A DNA stretch of 64,000 nucleotides, taken from Chloracidobacterium sp. CP2_5A (GTDB lineage: Bacteria; Acidobacteriota; Blastocatellia; Chloracidobacteriales; Chloracidobacteriaceae). The translations under genes and the position numbers were made by a program. The notes below the pieces were generated by a model. That model did no database searches. It was not told the origin of the DNA and saw nothing but the letters and a program-made list of their open reading frames with translations. The stretch covers positions 16,103-80,102 of the forward strand of contig NKPT01000011.1 in the NCBI GenBank assembly GCA_002254845.1, read 5' to 3'. Every line of letters begins with the position of its first letter. Position 1 is the first letter of the stretch. This document shows, in pieces, positions 1 to 8,575 of the stretch.

Positions 1-1919
1 CGCCACGTTTCATTTTGCTCCCAGACAGGGCCGCCGTTGGTCAGCTCCCGGAAGTAGCTCGTGTCGCTGGTGCCGTACTGCGATTCCGAGTTAACGAGAC
101 CGGCATGGCAGATCAGGCATTTGTAGCGCGTCGTCGTCGCTTGCAGCCAGTTCGCCAAGTGCCCGCCATAGCTGGCCCCGCCGGCGGCGACCCGCTCGCC
201 ATCCGCGTACGGGAAGGCGGCGGCAACCGCGTCCACGGCTTCCGTGATCTCGCTGCCGCATGTCCCAAAAGGATCGCCCTGGATATCCTGCGCGAACTTT
301 TCGCCAAAGCCGGTTGAGCCGGTGTAGTTCGTCAGAATCACGATATAGCCCGGCTGCGCGAGGAGATGATAGTTCCAGCGCAGAAAAAACTGGTCGCGGA
401 ACATCGTGTGCGGCCCGCCGTGGATGAACGCGAAGATGGGGTACTTCCGGCTGGGATCGAAATCGGGCGGCAGAACCAGCATGTTGTGGATGCGCTTCCC
501 GGCGCGGCTCGTGAACCAGAAATGCTCAAGCGGCTGCCAGTCAATCCGCGCCGCCGCCGCCGCGTTGAAGCTCGTCAGCGCCGCGTGGCGACCGGCCGTC
601 GGATCGATGCGAACGACTTCCGCGGGATTGACGGCGCTTTCCCAAGTGGCGAACAGCAAGGTCTTCTCGGCTTTCGGCGGAACGGCCAGGTTGGCGTAAC
701 AGCCCAGCTTCACTTCGAACGCAAGCGCGGCCTCGCCGCCGCGCGCCGGGAGCGCGAAGAGCTTCTCATGGCCGGCTTCTTCCGCCGTGACATAGATGGT
801 CCGGCTATCGGGCGTGACGCCGAACGACTCGACCGAGCGGTCAAAAGCCGGAGCGACCAAGGCTTCGGCAACCAGCCGCCCGTCCCTCCAGTCAAAGCGC
901 GCCAGCCGATCAAGGTGATAGACCTTCCCGTCCGTCGTCGGCGACCGCAGCGCGTAAAGCGACTGCCCGTCGGGCGCAAACAGCGGGCGCGCGTAACTGT
1001 GGCCCTTGGGGGTCAGCTGGCGCGGCTCGCCGCCCCGCGCGTCAACGACATACAGATGCGTTTCCACCGGGCTGTAGGCCGCCGCGTTGCGCTCGGTCGT
1101 CGCCGTGAAGACAATCCCAACGCCATCGGGCGTCCAAGCCGCGTCCAGCGTATCGGCAGCGTTGGTTGCCCGCCCGCCAAAGCCCGGCTCGGCGACCAGC
1201 TTCGTCCCGGCCAGCAGGTCGCGCGCCGGCTCGCCGCCGGTGACCGGCTGAACGAACAGATGGGTTTGCGTGTCCTCCACCCAGTGATCCCAGCGCCGAA
1301 TTGGGTAGTCGTCATAGACGCGCGCCTTGTACTTGCGGGCTTTCCGCTCCGCCGCGATGCGCTGGTTGTCGGCATCGCTGAGCGCGCCGGGAAAAACGAC
1401 GCTTGAAAACAACAAGGTCTGGCCGTCGGGACTAAACTGCGGGGCGCTCGCGCCGGTGGAAAGGGAGGTGACCCGCCGCGCTTCCCCGCCCCCCACGACA
1501 TCGAGAATATACACTTGCCCGACTTCGTCCCCTTCGCGCTTCGTCACAAAGGCGATGCGCCGGCTGTCGGGACTCCACGCGACATCGCTTTCGGCGGCCT
1601 TGGTGAAGGTCAGCCGGCGCGGCGGCGCGCCGCCGTCCCCGCGCGCCAGCCAGAGGTCGCTTGATTGATCCTTGGGATCATAGGCCGGCTCGACCACGGA
1701 AAAGACGACCAGCGCGCCGTTCGGGCTTGGCGCGGGCGCGCCGACCCGCTTCATCAGCCACACATCCCCGTGGGCGATGGGGCGCTTCCTCGTATCGGTC
1801 GCGTCGGGCGTTTGGGCGCGCAGACTGAGCGAAGCTGGCGCGACGAGCGTCAGCCAAAACAAGCCCTGCCAAAGGCAGACATGCCAAAGGGATGCGGTCA
1901 GATTTTTGTGTTGGCGCAT
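1..1919 (-). CDS. Secreted S9-family (prolyl oligopeptidase-type) peptidase, 3' end cut by the window edge
   Basis: No stop occurs before the window edge, so the ORF track shows only shadows here. My own translation of the minus strand gives one open frame from an ATG at 1919. It begins with a hydrophobic signal-like N-terminus ending near SLRAQ. A long beta-propeller-like region follows, with Tolb/WD-type repeats such as DVAWSPDSRRIAF and PQFSPDGQTLLF. Near the edge are the alpha/beta-hydrolase landmarks GGPHTMFRDQFF and GASYGGH, where the nucleophile is about Ser583. Asp and His of the triad should lie beyond base 1. Family knowledge: S9 enzymes cut short peptides, often after proline, or remove acylated or dipeptide N-termini. 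The start lies 62 bp after the galU stop on the same strand, so co-transcription is likely. Exact substrate unknown. Confidence 0.9.
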   Translation of the reverse strand, partial: MRQHKNLTASLWHVCLWQGLFWLTLVAPASLSLRAQTPDATDTRKRPIAHGDVWLMKRVGAPAPSPNGALVVFSVVEPAYDPKDQSSDLWLARGDGGAPPRRLTFTKAAESDVAWSPDSRRIAFVTKREGDEVGQVYILDVVGGGEARRVTSLSTGASAPQFSPDGQTLLFSSVVFPGALSDADNQRIAAERKARKYKARVYDDYPIRRWDHWVEDTQTHLFVQPVTGGEPARDLLAGTKLVAEPGFGGRATNAADTLDAAWTPDGVGIVFTATTERNAAAYSPVETHLYVVDARGGEPRQLTPKGHSYARPLFAPDGQSLYALRSPTTDGKVYHLDRLARFDWRDGRLVAEALVAPAFDRSVESFGVTPDSRTIYVTAEEAGHEKLFALPARGGEAALAFEVKLGCYANLAVPPKAEKTLLFATWESAVNPAEVVRIDPTAGRHAALTSFNAAAAARIDWQPLEHFWFTSRAGKRIHNMLVLPPDFDPSRKYPIFAFIHGGPHTMFRDQFFLRWNYHLLAQPGYIVILTNYTGSTGFGEKFAQDIQGDPFGTCGSEITEAVDAVAAAFPYADGERVAAGGASYGGHLANWLQATTTRYKCLICHAGLVNSESQYGTSDTSYFRELTNGGPVWEQNETW

Positions 1920-1981
1920 AGCTTTGTGCGGGAAAAGGGCGCGCCGGCCGGCGCGCTTTTGGCAACAGCAAGGGCGTCGCC

Positions 1982-2845
1982 TTACAAAACAAGCGACTTG
2001 AGATAGGCCCGAAATTCCGGGCCGAGGTCCGGACGCTGAAGCGCGAACTCGACGGTCGCCATTAGAAAGCCAAGCTTGTCTCCGGCGTCGTGGCGAATGC
2101 CGGAAAACTCGTGGGCGTACATTGCTTGCTCCTTGAGCAACGCGCGCATGGCGTCAGTGAGCTGAATTTCGCCGCCCGCTCCCTTCGAGGTCTTTTCAAG
2201 AACATCGAAAATTTCCGGCATCAGGATGTAGCGGCCAATGATGGCCAGGTTGGAAGGCGCCTCGGCATAGGGCGGCTTTTCCACCATGTCGCGGATTTTA
2301 TAGACGCGCTCTTCGATCGGGTCCACCGCCAACGCGCCGAAGCGCGAAATAGCCTCGCCTTCGACGCGCGCCGTGCCGATGACGGAGCGCCCGTAACGCT
2401 CGTACACCTCTATCATCTGTCGCAGGCAGGGCACTTTAGAATCCACAATATCGTCGCCAAGAATGACGGCGAACGGCTCGTCGCCGACCAGCTCGCGAGC
2501 CACCAGCACCGCATGACCCAGCCCCAGGGCCTGCTTCTGACGCACGTACGAGACATTGATTTTCGAGATTTCCTGCACTTGCTCAAGCAGGTCGAGCTTG
2601 CCCTTCTCGCGCAACAACTGCTCCAGCTCAAAGGAAATGTCAAAGTGATCCTCGATGGCGTTCTTGCCGCGCCCGGTCACGATGATGACTTGCTCGATGC
2701 CGCTCAGGATGGCTTCCTCGACGCCATACTGAATGAGCGGCTTGTCAACCAAGGGCAGCATTTCCTTAGGCTGGGCCTTGGTGGCCGGCAAAAAGCGAGT
2801 GCCGAGACCGGCGGCTGGAAAGATGGCTTTGCGAATTTTTCTCAT
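1982..2845 (-). CDS. galU: UTP--glucose-1-phosphate uridylyltransferase
   Basis: This 287-residue protein makes UDP-glucose from UTP and glucose-1-phosphate, the entry point for cell-surface glycans and galactose use. The N-terminus carries the nucleotidyltransferase signature (AAGLGTRFLPATKAQPKEM), followed by KPLIQYGVEEA, the GDDIVDS metal-binding region and VEKPP. Length and motif order match bacterial GalU. It is transcribed leftward, away from tatA, with a 5' region of more than 250 bp that can fold into GC-rich hairpins. The S9 peptidase follows 62 bp downstream on the same strand. UDP-glucose could feed the glycosyltransferase operon at 26-34 kb, though that is inference. Confidence 0.95.
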   Translation of the reverse strand: MRKIRKAIFPAAGLGTRFLPATKAQPKEMLPLVDKPLIQYGVEEAILSGIEQVIIVTGRGKNAIEDHFDISFELEQLLREKGKLDLLEQVQEISKINVSYVRQKQALGLGHAVLVARELVGDEPFAVILGDDIVDSKVPCLRQMIEVYERYGRSVIGTARVEGEAISRFGALAVDPIEERVYKIRDMVEKPPYAEAPSNLAIIGRYILMPEIFDVLEKTSKGAGGEIQLTDAMRALLKEQAMYAHEFSGIRHDAGDKLGFLMATVEFALQRPDLGPEFRAYLKSLVL

Positions 2846-3104
2846 GGCTTAGAGCTATCTCGCAGCAATGAATGGGCTGTCCGCTGGTGACGCGCGGGGG
2901 CGGACAGCGCGCGCAATCAAGCGCTTGACCGACGATACGCCAACCAGCCCGGACGACGCGAGAGGAATCGTCCCGCTCGCGCCCGGCGCTTGCAGCGCCC
3001 GCGGACAGCTAAGCGCGGGGGCGCTCCGCTCGCGGGAGAAGGCTGTAGAGTGGAGAAGCTGTAGAGAACAAGACGCCAACGGGCGCTGACCCGCCTTGGT
3101 TGAA
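2846..3104. other. GC-rich region between galU and tatA with hairpins and a near-tandem repeat
   Basis: No convincing gene is seen here. An 8-bp inverted repeat (CTGTCCGC at 2877-2884, GCGGACAG at 2900-2907) lies in the probable galU leader. A second GC-rich imperfect hairpin spans about 2994-3025. A near-tandem repeat of roughly 16 bp built on GGAGAA and GCTGTAGAG occupies 3035-3067. The ORF-track entries here are poor in composition and overlap the probable galU promoter region. Confidence 0.5.
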
Positions 3105-3133
3105 TTGACAGTGCGCCAGCGCACTCTTACTAT
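3105..3133 (+). promoter_or_regulatory. Strong sigma70-type promoter for tatA
   Basis: TTGACA at 3105-3110 and TACTAT at 3128-3133 are separated by exactly 17 bp, which is the best consensus match I found in the window. Transcription would start about 40 bp before the tatA ATG at 3182. An AGGAG ribosome binding site sits at 3166-3170. Confidence 0.75.
3110..3125. promoter_or_regulatory. Perfect inverted repeat inside the tatA promoter spacer (operator candidate)
   Basis: AGTGCGC-CA-GCGCACT is a perfect 7-bp inverted repeat with a 2-bp centre. It starts at the last base of the -35 box and ends 2 bp before the -10 box. A dimeric repressor bound here would block RNA polymerase. The cognate protein is not known; the Crp/Fnr gene downstream is only a positional candidate, and this is not the usual Crp or Fnr half-site. 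Confidence 0.45.
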
Positions 3134-3181
3134 GGGGACACCTTGGCCGATCGCTTCGGCCGCGTAGGAGTTAGCCACGCT

Positions 3182-3379
3182 ATGAACCTTGGCATGCCGG
3201 AAATTCTCCTCATCAGCCTTGTGGTGGTGTTGTTGTTCGGAACGAAAAAGATTCCTGAACTCTTTAGCGGGCTGGGCGCAGGCATCCGCAACTTCAAAAA
3301 GGCTGTCAATGAGGACCCTGACGATGCCAAGCGCAAAGAGCTGGCGGCTTTGCCACCCAAGGAAAAAGAATCGGCTTGA
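3182..3379 (+). CDS. tatA: Sec-independent protein translocase subunit TatA
   Basis: This 65-residue protein of the twin-arginine export system oligomerises to form the pore for folded proteins. It has one N-terminal membrane helix ([15 protein letters not shown]), the hinge and amphipathic helix ([22 protein letters not shown]), and a charged soluble tail. The ATG at 3182 was chosen over the upstream TTG at 3143 because it puts the helix at the N-terminus as in all TatA proteins and has an AGGAG 11 bp upstream. The gene stands alone, with no tatB or tatC beside it, so TatC must be encoded elsewhere. Confidence 0.93.
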   Translation: MNLGMPEILLISLVVVLLFGTKKIPELFSGLGAGIRNFKKAVNEDPDDAKRKELAALPPKEKESA

Positions 3380-3505
3380 CGTCACGTCCCCTTAGTGGCG
3401 GCGGCTTAGGGCAGGTCCCCGCGCTTCTCAACGCCTTTTAGCGCGTTCCCCGAGCGGCTCGCGCCGCGCGTATCCATGCTGATCAGGAGCTAGGCGGGTT
3501 CAGCT

Positions 3506-4153
3506 ATGAGCACCATCGATCCTATTGCTGAGTTTATTCAAGGCCAGCTCAATGAAGTCCGGGTTGTCAGCGGCGAGCGGGAGTTTAATCGCAACGAGAC
3601 GATTTACCACCTTGACGATCCGGCTGACCATATTTTCTACATCCTGTCCGGAAGCGTGAAAATCACCCGCGTTTCCGATGACGGCAAGGAGAAAATCATC
3701 AGCATCCATCGCGCCGGCGAAATTTTCGGCGAGCTGTGCTTCTGCGAAGTGGACGACCGTCGCAGCGACCAGGCCGTGGCGATGGAAGCGACGCGCGTGC
3801 TGGCCATTCGCGTCCATGACTTCCTCGGCATGCTGCGCGAAAATCCAAAAGCGCTCCTGGATATGCTTTCGCTATTCTGCAAGCGGTTGTCCCAGGCGCA
3901 GCAGCAAATCGAAACGCTGGCGTTCGACAACACGACGCGCCGCCTGGCGCGCGTCTTGCTCAAGTCCAGCAGCGACTCCGGGCTGGAGCGGCTGCGGCTG
4001 ACCCACGAAGAGCTGGCGCAGATGGTCGGCACCTCCCGCGAGATCATCACTACCATCATGAACCAGTTCCGCGACGAAGGCCTCATTGACTACCGACGCA
4101 GCGAAGTCAGCCCGCGCATCGATAAGCTGCGCCAGTTCCTCGTTACAGCCTAA
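3506..4153 (+). CDS. Crp/Fnr-family transcriptional regulator
   Basis: This 215-residue protein has an N-terminal cyclic-nucleotide-binding beta-barrel, including LSGSVKITRVSDDGKEKI and HRAGEIFGELCF. A long dimerisation helix follows around residues 115-140, then a C-terminal winged helix whose recognition segment is TSREIITTIMNQFRDEGLI. The FGELCF segment with a downstream RRSDQAVA resembles the cAMP-pocket loop of CRP, but the ligand cannot be assigned. There is no Fnr-type N-terminal cysteine cluster. An AGGAG lies at 3484-3488. The closing TAA is the first copy of a 12-bp tandem duplication. It faces the kinase gene at 4254-5657 convergently. A global regulatory role is likely but its targets are unknown. 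Confidence 0.88.
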   Translation: MSTIDPIAEFIQGQLNEVRVVSGEREFNRNETIYHLDDPADHIFYILSGSVKITRVSDDGKEKIISIHRAGEIFGELCFCEVDDRRSDQAVAMEATRVLAIRVHDFLGMLRENPKALLDMLSLFCKRLSQAQQQIETLAFDNTTRRLARVLLKSSSDSGLERLRLTHEELAQMVGTSREIITTIMNQFRDEGLIDYRRSEVSPRIDKLRQFLVTA

Positions 4154-4174
4154 GCGCGCGTCTAAGCGCGCGCC
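4151..4174. repeat. 12-bp tandem duplication containing the Crp/Fnr stop codon
   Basis: TAAGCGCGCGTC is followed directly by TAAGCGCGCGCC, with 11 of 12 bases identical. The first copy begins with the gene's own TAA, so a second in-line TAA follows 12 bases later in the same frame. This is one of several gene-edge duplications in the window. Confidence 0.8.
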
Positions 4175-4190
4175 CAGGGATTGATCGTCG

Positions 4191-4244
4191 GAGACGACGG
4201 GAAGACGACGGGAAGACGACGGGAAGACGACGGGAAGACGACGG
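4191..4244. repeat. Short tandem array, 11-bp unit, four perfect copies
   Basis: GAAGACGACGG is repeated at 4201-4211, 4212-4222, 4223-4233 and 4234-4244, preceded by a degenerate copy (GAGACGACGG) at 4191-4200. The array lies between the convergent Crp/Fnr and kinase genes, ending 9 bp from the kinase stop. There are no spacers, so it is not CRISPR. It looks like slippage-prone microsatellite DNA. Confidence 0.9.
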
Positions 4245-4253
4245 CGGGGCGAG

Positions 4254-5657
4254 TCACCATCCCCCGTCCGCGCTCTCGCGCGGAATCCATCCTTCAGTGA
4301 TGGAAGCGTCTCTTCGCTTTGCCCACTTTTGCGGGCGCGCCCGGTAAAAATTCCCTCGCATCTCCAGGACATCCGCCTCCGTCCCAGCGGAAAGATCGCC
4401 GACCCAATCGCGGGGGGTCGGGTTTTCCGTCGGCGCGGCCAGCGCCTTGGTCGGCGCCAACGTCTTGACGCAAAAAAGCGGGCGAGCGGGCGCGGCGATC
4501 GCTGGGCGGCCAGTCCGCAGCTCGCGGGCAAGCTCGCGGGCGAAGCGATAAAGCGCCGTCAATCCGCCAATAAACAACGCCACGCACGCCAGAGCGATCC
4601 CGATGCCGATCAGGCGCGTCATCAGCGGCGACGGCAAGTCCGCGACCGACGGGTGATCCGGCGCGCCGGACTCGGCCGGCGGCCGGGGCGAGGCCACGGG
4701 CGGGCGATCGTCCGACCCGTTGGCAGACGCTTCCGGCTTGAAGGACGCGATCCCATCCAGCTCAGCGCCGATGAGCGCGCGCCCTGGTGGAGGGGCGATA
4801 ACGCGCTCTACGTCCGACCAGAAGTCCGCGACGGTCGGGTAGCGATCTGTCACCCGCATCGCCGTCGCCTGATTCAAAACCTCCAATAGCGCGTCAGCCG
4901 CTGGCAAGCTCGCCAATCGAGATGGCAACGCGACAATCGGCTGCCCGATACAGTCCGCCGGCGGGCTACCAGTCAGGACGGCGTAAAGCGTTTTCGCCAG
5001 AGCGTATACGTCGATCGTCGCCGACAGCGGCGACAATCGCCCAGGCTGACATTCTGGCGGAAGGTAGACGCGCGGACGATCGGCCGCATCGCTGTCGAGG
5101 AAGACATCCTCCCCTCCGCTCGCGTCCTCATCGCTCGCGGCGGCGTCAAAGTCCGCCAGCTTGAGCGTTTGGCCATCGGCGGCGAGCAGCAAGTTGCCCG
5201 GCTCGACATCCCGATGAATAACCCCAAGGACGTGGCAATGCGTCAGGGCGACAACCGCCTGACGCAGCAGCCGCACAGCTTCCGCGAAAGGCAGTCCGCC
5301 GCTGGCCGCGCTGACGGTCGCCAAGTCGCCGCCCGCCAAGCGCTCAAGAACGTGATAGTCGAACGCCGCGCCAGCCAAGTCGCGCGCCGCGCCGCCATCC
5401 AGCCGCCGGACAATGTGGGGATGACGCAACCGATCAAGCCAGATACCCTCCCGGCGAAAGCGAGCGACAACAGGAGATAACCCGCCGGCGCTCAGCGGCT
5501 GGCCAAAGACCTCAGCGCCGCGCGCCTTGATGACGACGAGCCCCCCGCTGGATTCATCCCGCGCCAGAAAAATCTCGTTTCGACTTCCCACAGCTAAGCG
5601 CTGCTGAATCAGATAGCGCCCGGCTAGCGCGGCTTTTTCAAGCTTTAGTTTCCCCAC
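4254..5657 (-). CDS. Divergent membrane-anchored Ser/Thr protein kinase-like protein
   Basis: This 467-residue protein has an N-terminal kinase fold at about residues 14-290, a Pro-rich linker, one membrane helix at about 347-369 (IGIGIALACVALFIGGL) and an external C-terminal tail of roughly 98 residues that may be SH3-like. The ATP-binding lysine is present (VVIK, K44). However, the catalytic loop reads HRDVEPGN (148-155) instead of HRDLKPxN, so the catalytic-loop Lys is Glu. The metal-binding motif reads DFDA (169-172) instead of DFG, and the glycine-rich loop is degenerate (LAVGSRNEIFLA). HRD Asp and Asn remain. It may be a pseudokinase or a weak kinase that senses an external signal. A canonical kinase is encoded at 19055-20053. 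Confidence 0.85.
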   Translation of the reverse strand: MGKLKLEKAALAGRYLIQQRLAVGSRNEIFLARDESSGGLVVIKARGAEVFGQPLSAGGLSPVVARFRREGIWLDRLRHPHIVRRLDGGAARDLAGAAFDYHVLERLAGGDLATVSAASGGLPFAEAVRLLRQAVVALTHCHVLGVIHRDVEPGNLLLAADGQTLKLADFDAAASDEDASGGEDVFLDSDAADRPRVYLPPECQPGRLSPLSATIDVYALAKTLYAVLTGSPPADCIGQPIVALPSRLASLPAADALLEVLNQATAMRVTDRYPTVADFWSDVERVIAPPPGRALIGAELDGIASFKPEASANGSDDRPPVASPRPPAESGAPDHPSVADLPSPLMTRLIGIGIALACVALFIGGLTALYRFARELARELRTGRPAIAAPARPLFCVKTLAPTKALAAPTENPTPRDWVGDLSAGTEADVLEMRGNFYRARPQKWAKRRDASITEGWIPRESADGGW

Positions 5658-6077
5658 TCGCCTAACATCTCCCCGAGTCGCAAATCCCGCCGCCGGCGAC
5701 TCCGCCCCGCGCAGCGGCGACTCTACCCCCCCACGCCGCGCAAGCGCCAGAAGCTTTCAGCGCGGGATGCCGCAGGCCTGCACAGCTTATGCCCAATCAA
5801 ATCTAGCCATGGGCTGACGCTTGCGGATGAAGCGCGCCGCCTGCTCGTCGCCTGCCGTCTGACCGCTCGACCATGCGCGCGAGCCGCATTCTTTAGATCG
5901 AGGGCGGCCGTCCAAGTCGCGCAAGGGTCGGCGGCAAGGCGGCCAACGGCGACGGAAGCTTCGCCGATGAAGCCAAATCTTCACCTCAAGCGAGGGCCAG
6001 CCTTGGCGGATTGAAGCTGAAACCGAGCGCGCCGACTGGAACAGAGGCAGCGGGCGGACGCGCTACTTTGAGAGACG
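5658..6077. other. 420-bp gap without a convincing gene
   Basis: The gap separates the kinase start from the VWFA gene stop, both on the minus strand. Short frames here have no recognisable features. At its right edge CGCTACTTT occurs twice (6061-6069 and 6076-6084, period 15), and the second copy includes the VWFA stop codon. Presumably the kinase promoter lies here, but no clear -35/-10 pair was found. Confidence 0.5.
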
Positions 6078-7247
6078 CTACTTTAGGTAGTAGCCCTTGC
6101 GAGCGAAAACGCGCCAGCTCTTGGCTTCGCCGGGGCGCAGGATTTTTACGGCAATCTCCCGAAACTTTCCATCGCGAGTCGGGTTGGACGGGCTGTAGGT
6201 CACGATGTACTGCTGTCGCAGATCAGTCTCGATTTGCTGAAAAGCGGCGACATAATCCGCCGGGCTGCGCGGAAAGAACGCCCGCCCGCCAGTGGACTCG
6301 CACAGCCGCTCCAGCGCGCGGCGGTCAAGCCCGGTAATGGATATGCCGCCAAAGCCGTTGGGCACGCCGCCGGGGATGCCGACCGCATACACCTGCACAT
6401 CCGAGCGCAGGGACGTGTCAATGGCGTCGCTCAACTTATAGCGACTGGTCGTGTCTTCGCCGTCCGTCAGCAAAATGATGACTCGCCGCCCGGCTTCGCG
6501 GAGTAGCATTTCGCTGGAGACCACGCAGACGGCGTCAAACAGGCTCGTCCCTGTGATGGACGGATCAAGCGGGGGCGTTCCGCCATAGACGTAGCCGCCC
6601 GACTCAAAGCGAATGTCATTCACGGCTCGCTCCAGCGCCGAAAGATTGCTGGTCAGTTTCTGGCGCACCTCGATGTCCCGCCGAAAGGTCACCACGCCCG
6701 CCAGGTCTTTTTGCGGGCGCAGCGTTTGGCGTAAAAACGCCTGCGCCGCCAGGCGCTGCTCGGCGATGCTGTATTGCTGGCTCCCGCTGATGTCAAACAG
6801 GAGAGCGAAGGTCAGCGGCAAATCGCTTTCGCGGGCGAATGAAAAAATTTCCTGCGGCTTGCCGTTCTCCAAAACCTGGATGTCCTGCGCCGTCAGGTCA
6901 TTGATGTACCGATTGCGCTTATCCGTCACGGCAAAGGGCACCATCACAAGCTGCGTTTGAATGCTCAGGGTATCTTCCTGCGACTCATCCGCGCCGGAAG
7001 GCGCGGCGTCCGCGCCCAGCGGCAGCGCTTCCGCCGGCGCGGCGACTCGCGGTCGAGACGGCTCGGAGCCCGGCGCAGGGACCGGCTCGGACGGCCGCGC
7101 CGGCGCGGGCCGGGGCGGCTCGTATTGCCGCGGCGACGACTCGCGCTTTCGCCCGCTCTGGGCTGGCGAAAGCGCCCAGCTCGCCCCGACGGCTATCAGC
7201 GCCGCCGCGCTCAAGAGCGCCCACCGCCGCTTCCATATCCGAACCAT
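6078..7247 (-). CDS. VWFA-related acidobacterial-type secreted or anchored protein
   Basis: This 389-residue protein starts with a basic, then hydrophobic segment (RRWALLSAAALIAVGASWAL) that is a signal peptide or signal anchor. A Pro/Arg/Ala-rich linker follows to about residue 95. The rest matches the family often annotated as VWFA-related in Acidobacteriota: the lead-in (VMVPFAVTDKRNRYINDL, VLENGKPQEIFSF) precedes a von Willebrand A fold with an intact DISGS metal-site motif. ILLTDGEDTTS follows, and the end (LRQQYIVTYSP) is typical. Such proteins are thought to bind ligands outside the membrane, but their partners are mostly unknown. lysA lies 92 bp upstream on the same strand. Confidence 0.88.
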   Translation of the reverse strand: MVRIWKRRWALLSAAALIAVGASWALSPAQSGRKRESSPRQYEPPRPAPARPSEPVPAPGSEPSRPRVAAPAEALPLGADAAPSGADESQEDTLSIQTQLVMVPFAVTDKRNRYINDLTAQDIQVLENGKPQEIFSFARESDLPLTFALLFDISGSQQYSIAEQRLAAQAFLRQTLRPQKDLAGVVTFRRDIEVRQKLTSNLSALERAVNDIRFESGGYVYGGTPPLDPSITGTSLFDAVCVVSSEMLLREAGRRVIILLTDGEDTTSRYKLSDAIDTSLRSDVQVYAVGIPGGVPNGFGGISITGLDRRALERLCESTGGRAFFPRSPADYVAAFQQIETDLRQQYIVTYSPSNPTRDGKFREIAVKILRPGEAKSWRVFARKGYYLK

Positions 7248-7339
7248 GTCTGACTCCCGCTTCCCGCAGATTTCGCCGCGCTTCTCAGAGCCTCCTACCA
7301 GACAGCCAGACGGCAGCCCCGCAAGCGCGCGAGAGCATC

Positions 7340-8575
7340 CTACTCCACGATGAACCGCTCGTCAGGAAAGGGATGCAGGTTGTATTCGCTCGCCATGCTG
7401 CGGGCATAAGCGCCGGCGTCGGCGATGGCGAGCCAATCGCCCTCGCGCAGCTCCGGCAACTCGATGCCCTGAGCGAGAAAGTCGGACGACTCGCATAGCG
7501 GACCGACGACATCCGCCGTCACCGTCCGCTCGCCGCGCCGGACGACCGGCAAAATGCGATGCCGCGCCTGGTAAAGCGCCGGGCGAATCAGGTGGTGCAT
7601 GCCCGTATTGACGATCACAAAGGTTTTGTAGGGCGTCGCTTTGACGTACTCGACGCGGCCCAGCAGGATGCCGCAGCGCGCCACGAGAAACCTGCCCGGC
7701 TCAAAGAGAATCTCATCGGCCAGCCCCTGCGCGCCCTGCCTGATGACTTCCGCGTAGCGAGCGAAGTTATCCTGCTCGCGCGTCTCATCCCCAGTGTCGT
7801 AGTGAATGCCAAAGCCGCCGCCAACGTCGAACGTCGCCGGATGAAAGCCGCGCGCGCGCATCGCCGCCACCAGCGGCCGCGTGTTTCGGAGCGCTTCGGC
7901 GAAATTTCCCACATCGAGAATTTGCGAGCCAATGTGGAGCGACACCCCCGCCACCCGAACCCAGCGCGGCGCAGCCAGGGCAAGCGAGAGACACGCCATG
8001 ACGGCTTCCGCGTCAATGCCGAACTTATGACTCCGAAAGCCGGTGGCGATGTAGGGATGCGTTTCGGCATCCACGGACGGATTGAACCGAAAAGCCACGC
8101 GCGCTTGCTTGTTGAGCGACTCGGCCACCGCGATAATCCGGCGCAACTCGCCGACCGACTCGACATTGATCTGCTTGATGCCGGAGGCAATCGCCAGCCG
8201 CAGTTCCGCCTGCGACTTGCCGACGCCGGAAAAGATGACGCGCTCCGGCGGGACGCCGCAATCGAGCGCCCGCTGCAACTCGCCGCCGGAAACGACATCC
8301 GCGCCGCCGCCAAGCTCCGCGACGCGGCGCAGGAAAGCCGGGTGCGCGTTCGCCTTCACGGCGTAATGGATCATGTGCGGCAGGTCGGCAAACGCCGCCT
8401 GGAATCGCTCGTAACGCCGCGCGAAGTGGCGCAGGTCATAGAGGTAGAGCGGCTCTTCAAGGAATTCGACAAACTCCGCCAGGCAGACGCGCTGATCGAG
8501 CCCGAAATAAAGGCGGTCGCCCCGGTAGTCAAGGAGCATAGGCGGCGCCACTCGCTCAGTAGCGGCCTGTCGCAT
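7340..8575 (-). CDS. lysA: Diaminopimelate decarboxylase
   Basis: This 411-residue PLP enzyme converts meso-diaminopimelate to L-lysine, the last step of lysine synthesis. The PLP-lysine motif is YAVKAN near residue 72. The glycine-rich phosphate site (DVGGGFGIHYD), the EPGRFLVA segment and the C-terminal CESSDFLAQ with catalytic Cys all fit fold-III decarboxylases of LysA type. The ATG at 8575 overlaps the end of the upstream small membrane-protein gene by 20 bp, which suggests translational coupling. A second Met at 8539 is an alternative start. A related carboxynorspermidine decarboxylase is less likely given the length and motifs. Confidence 0.93.
   Translation of the reverse strand: MRQAATERVAPPMLLDYRGDRLYFGLDQRVCLAEFVEFLEEPLYLYDLRHFARRYERFQAAFADLPHMIHYAVKANAHPAFLRRVAELGGGADVVSGGELQRALDCGVPPERVIFSGVGKSQAELRLAIASGIKQINVESVGELRRIIAVAESLNKQARVAFRFNPSVDAETHPYIATGFRSHKFGIDAEAVMACLSLALAAPRWVRVAGVSLHIGSQILDVGNFAEALRNTRPLVAAMRARGFHPATFDVGGGFGIHYDTGDETREQDNFARYAEVIRQGAQGLADEILFEPGRFLVARCGILLGRVEYVKATPYKTFVIVNTGMHHLIRPALYQARHRILPVVRRGERTVTADVVGPLCESSDFLAQGIELPELREGDWLAIADAGAYARSMASEYNLHPFPDERFIVE

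Noticed and set aside
366-1406. 346-aa ORF on the plus strand
   Set aside because: It is an antisense shadow of the S9 peptidase; its sequence is Arg/Gly-rich with no domain, while the minus strand encodes GGPHTMF and GASYGGH.
2090-2890. 266-aa ORF on the plus strand
   Set aside because: Antisense shadow of galU, which is complete on the minus strand.
4191-4244. Possible CRISPR array
   Set aside because: The 11-bp units are directly adjacent with no spacers; this is a microsatellite. The same applies to 63908-63998.
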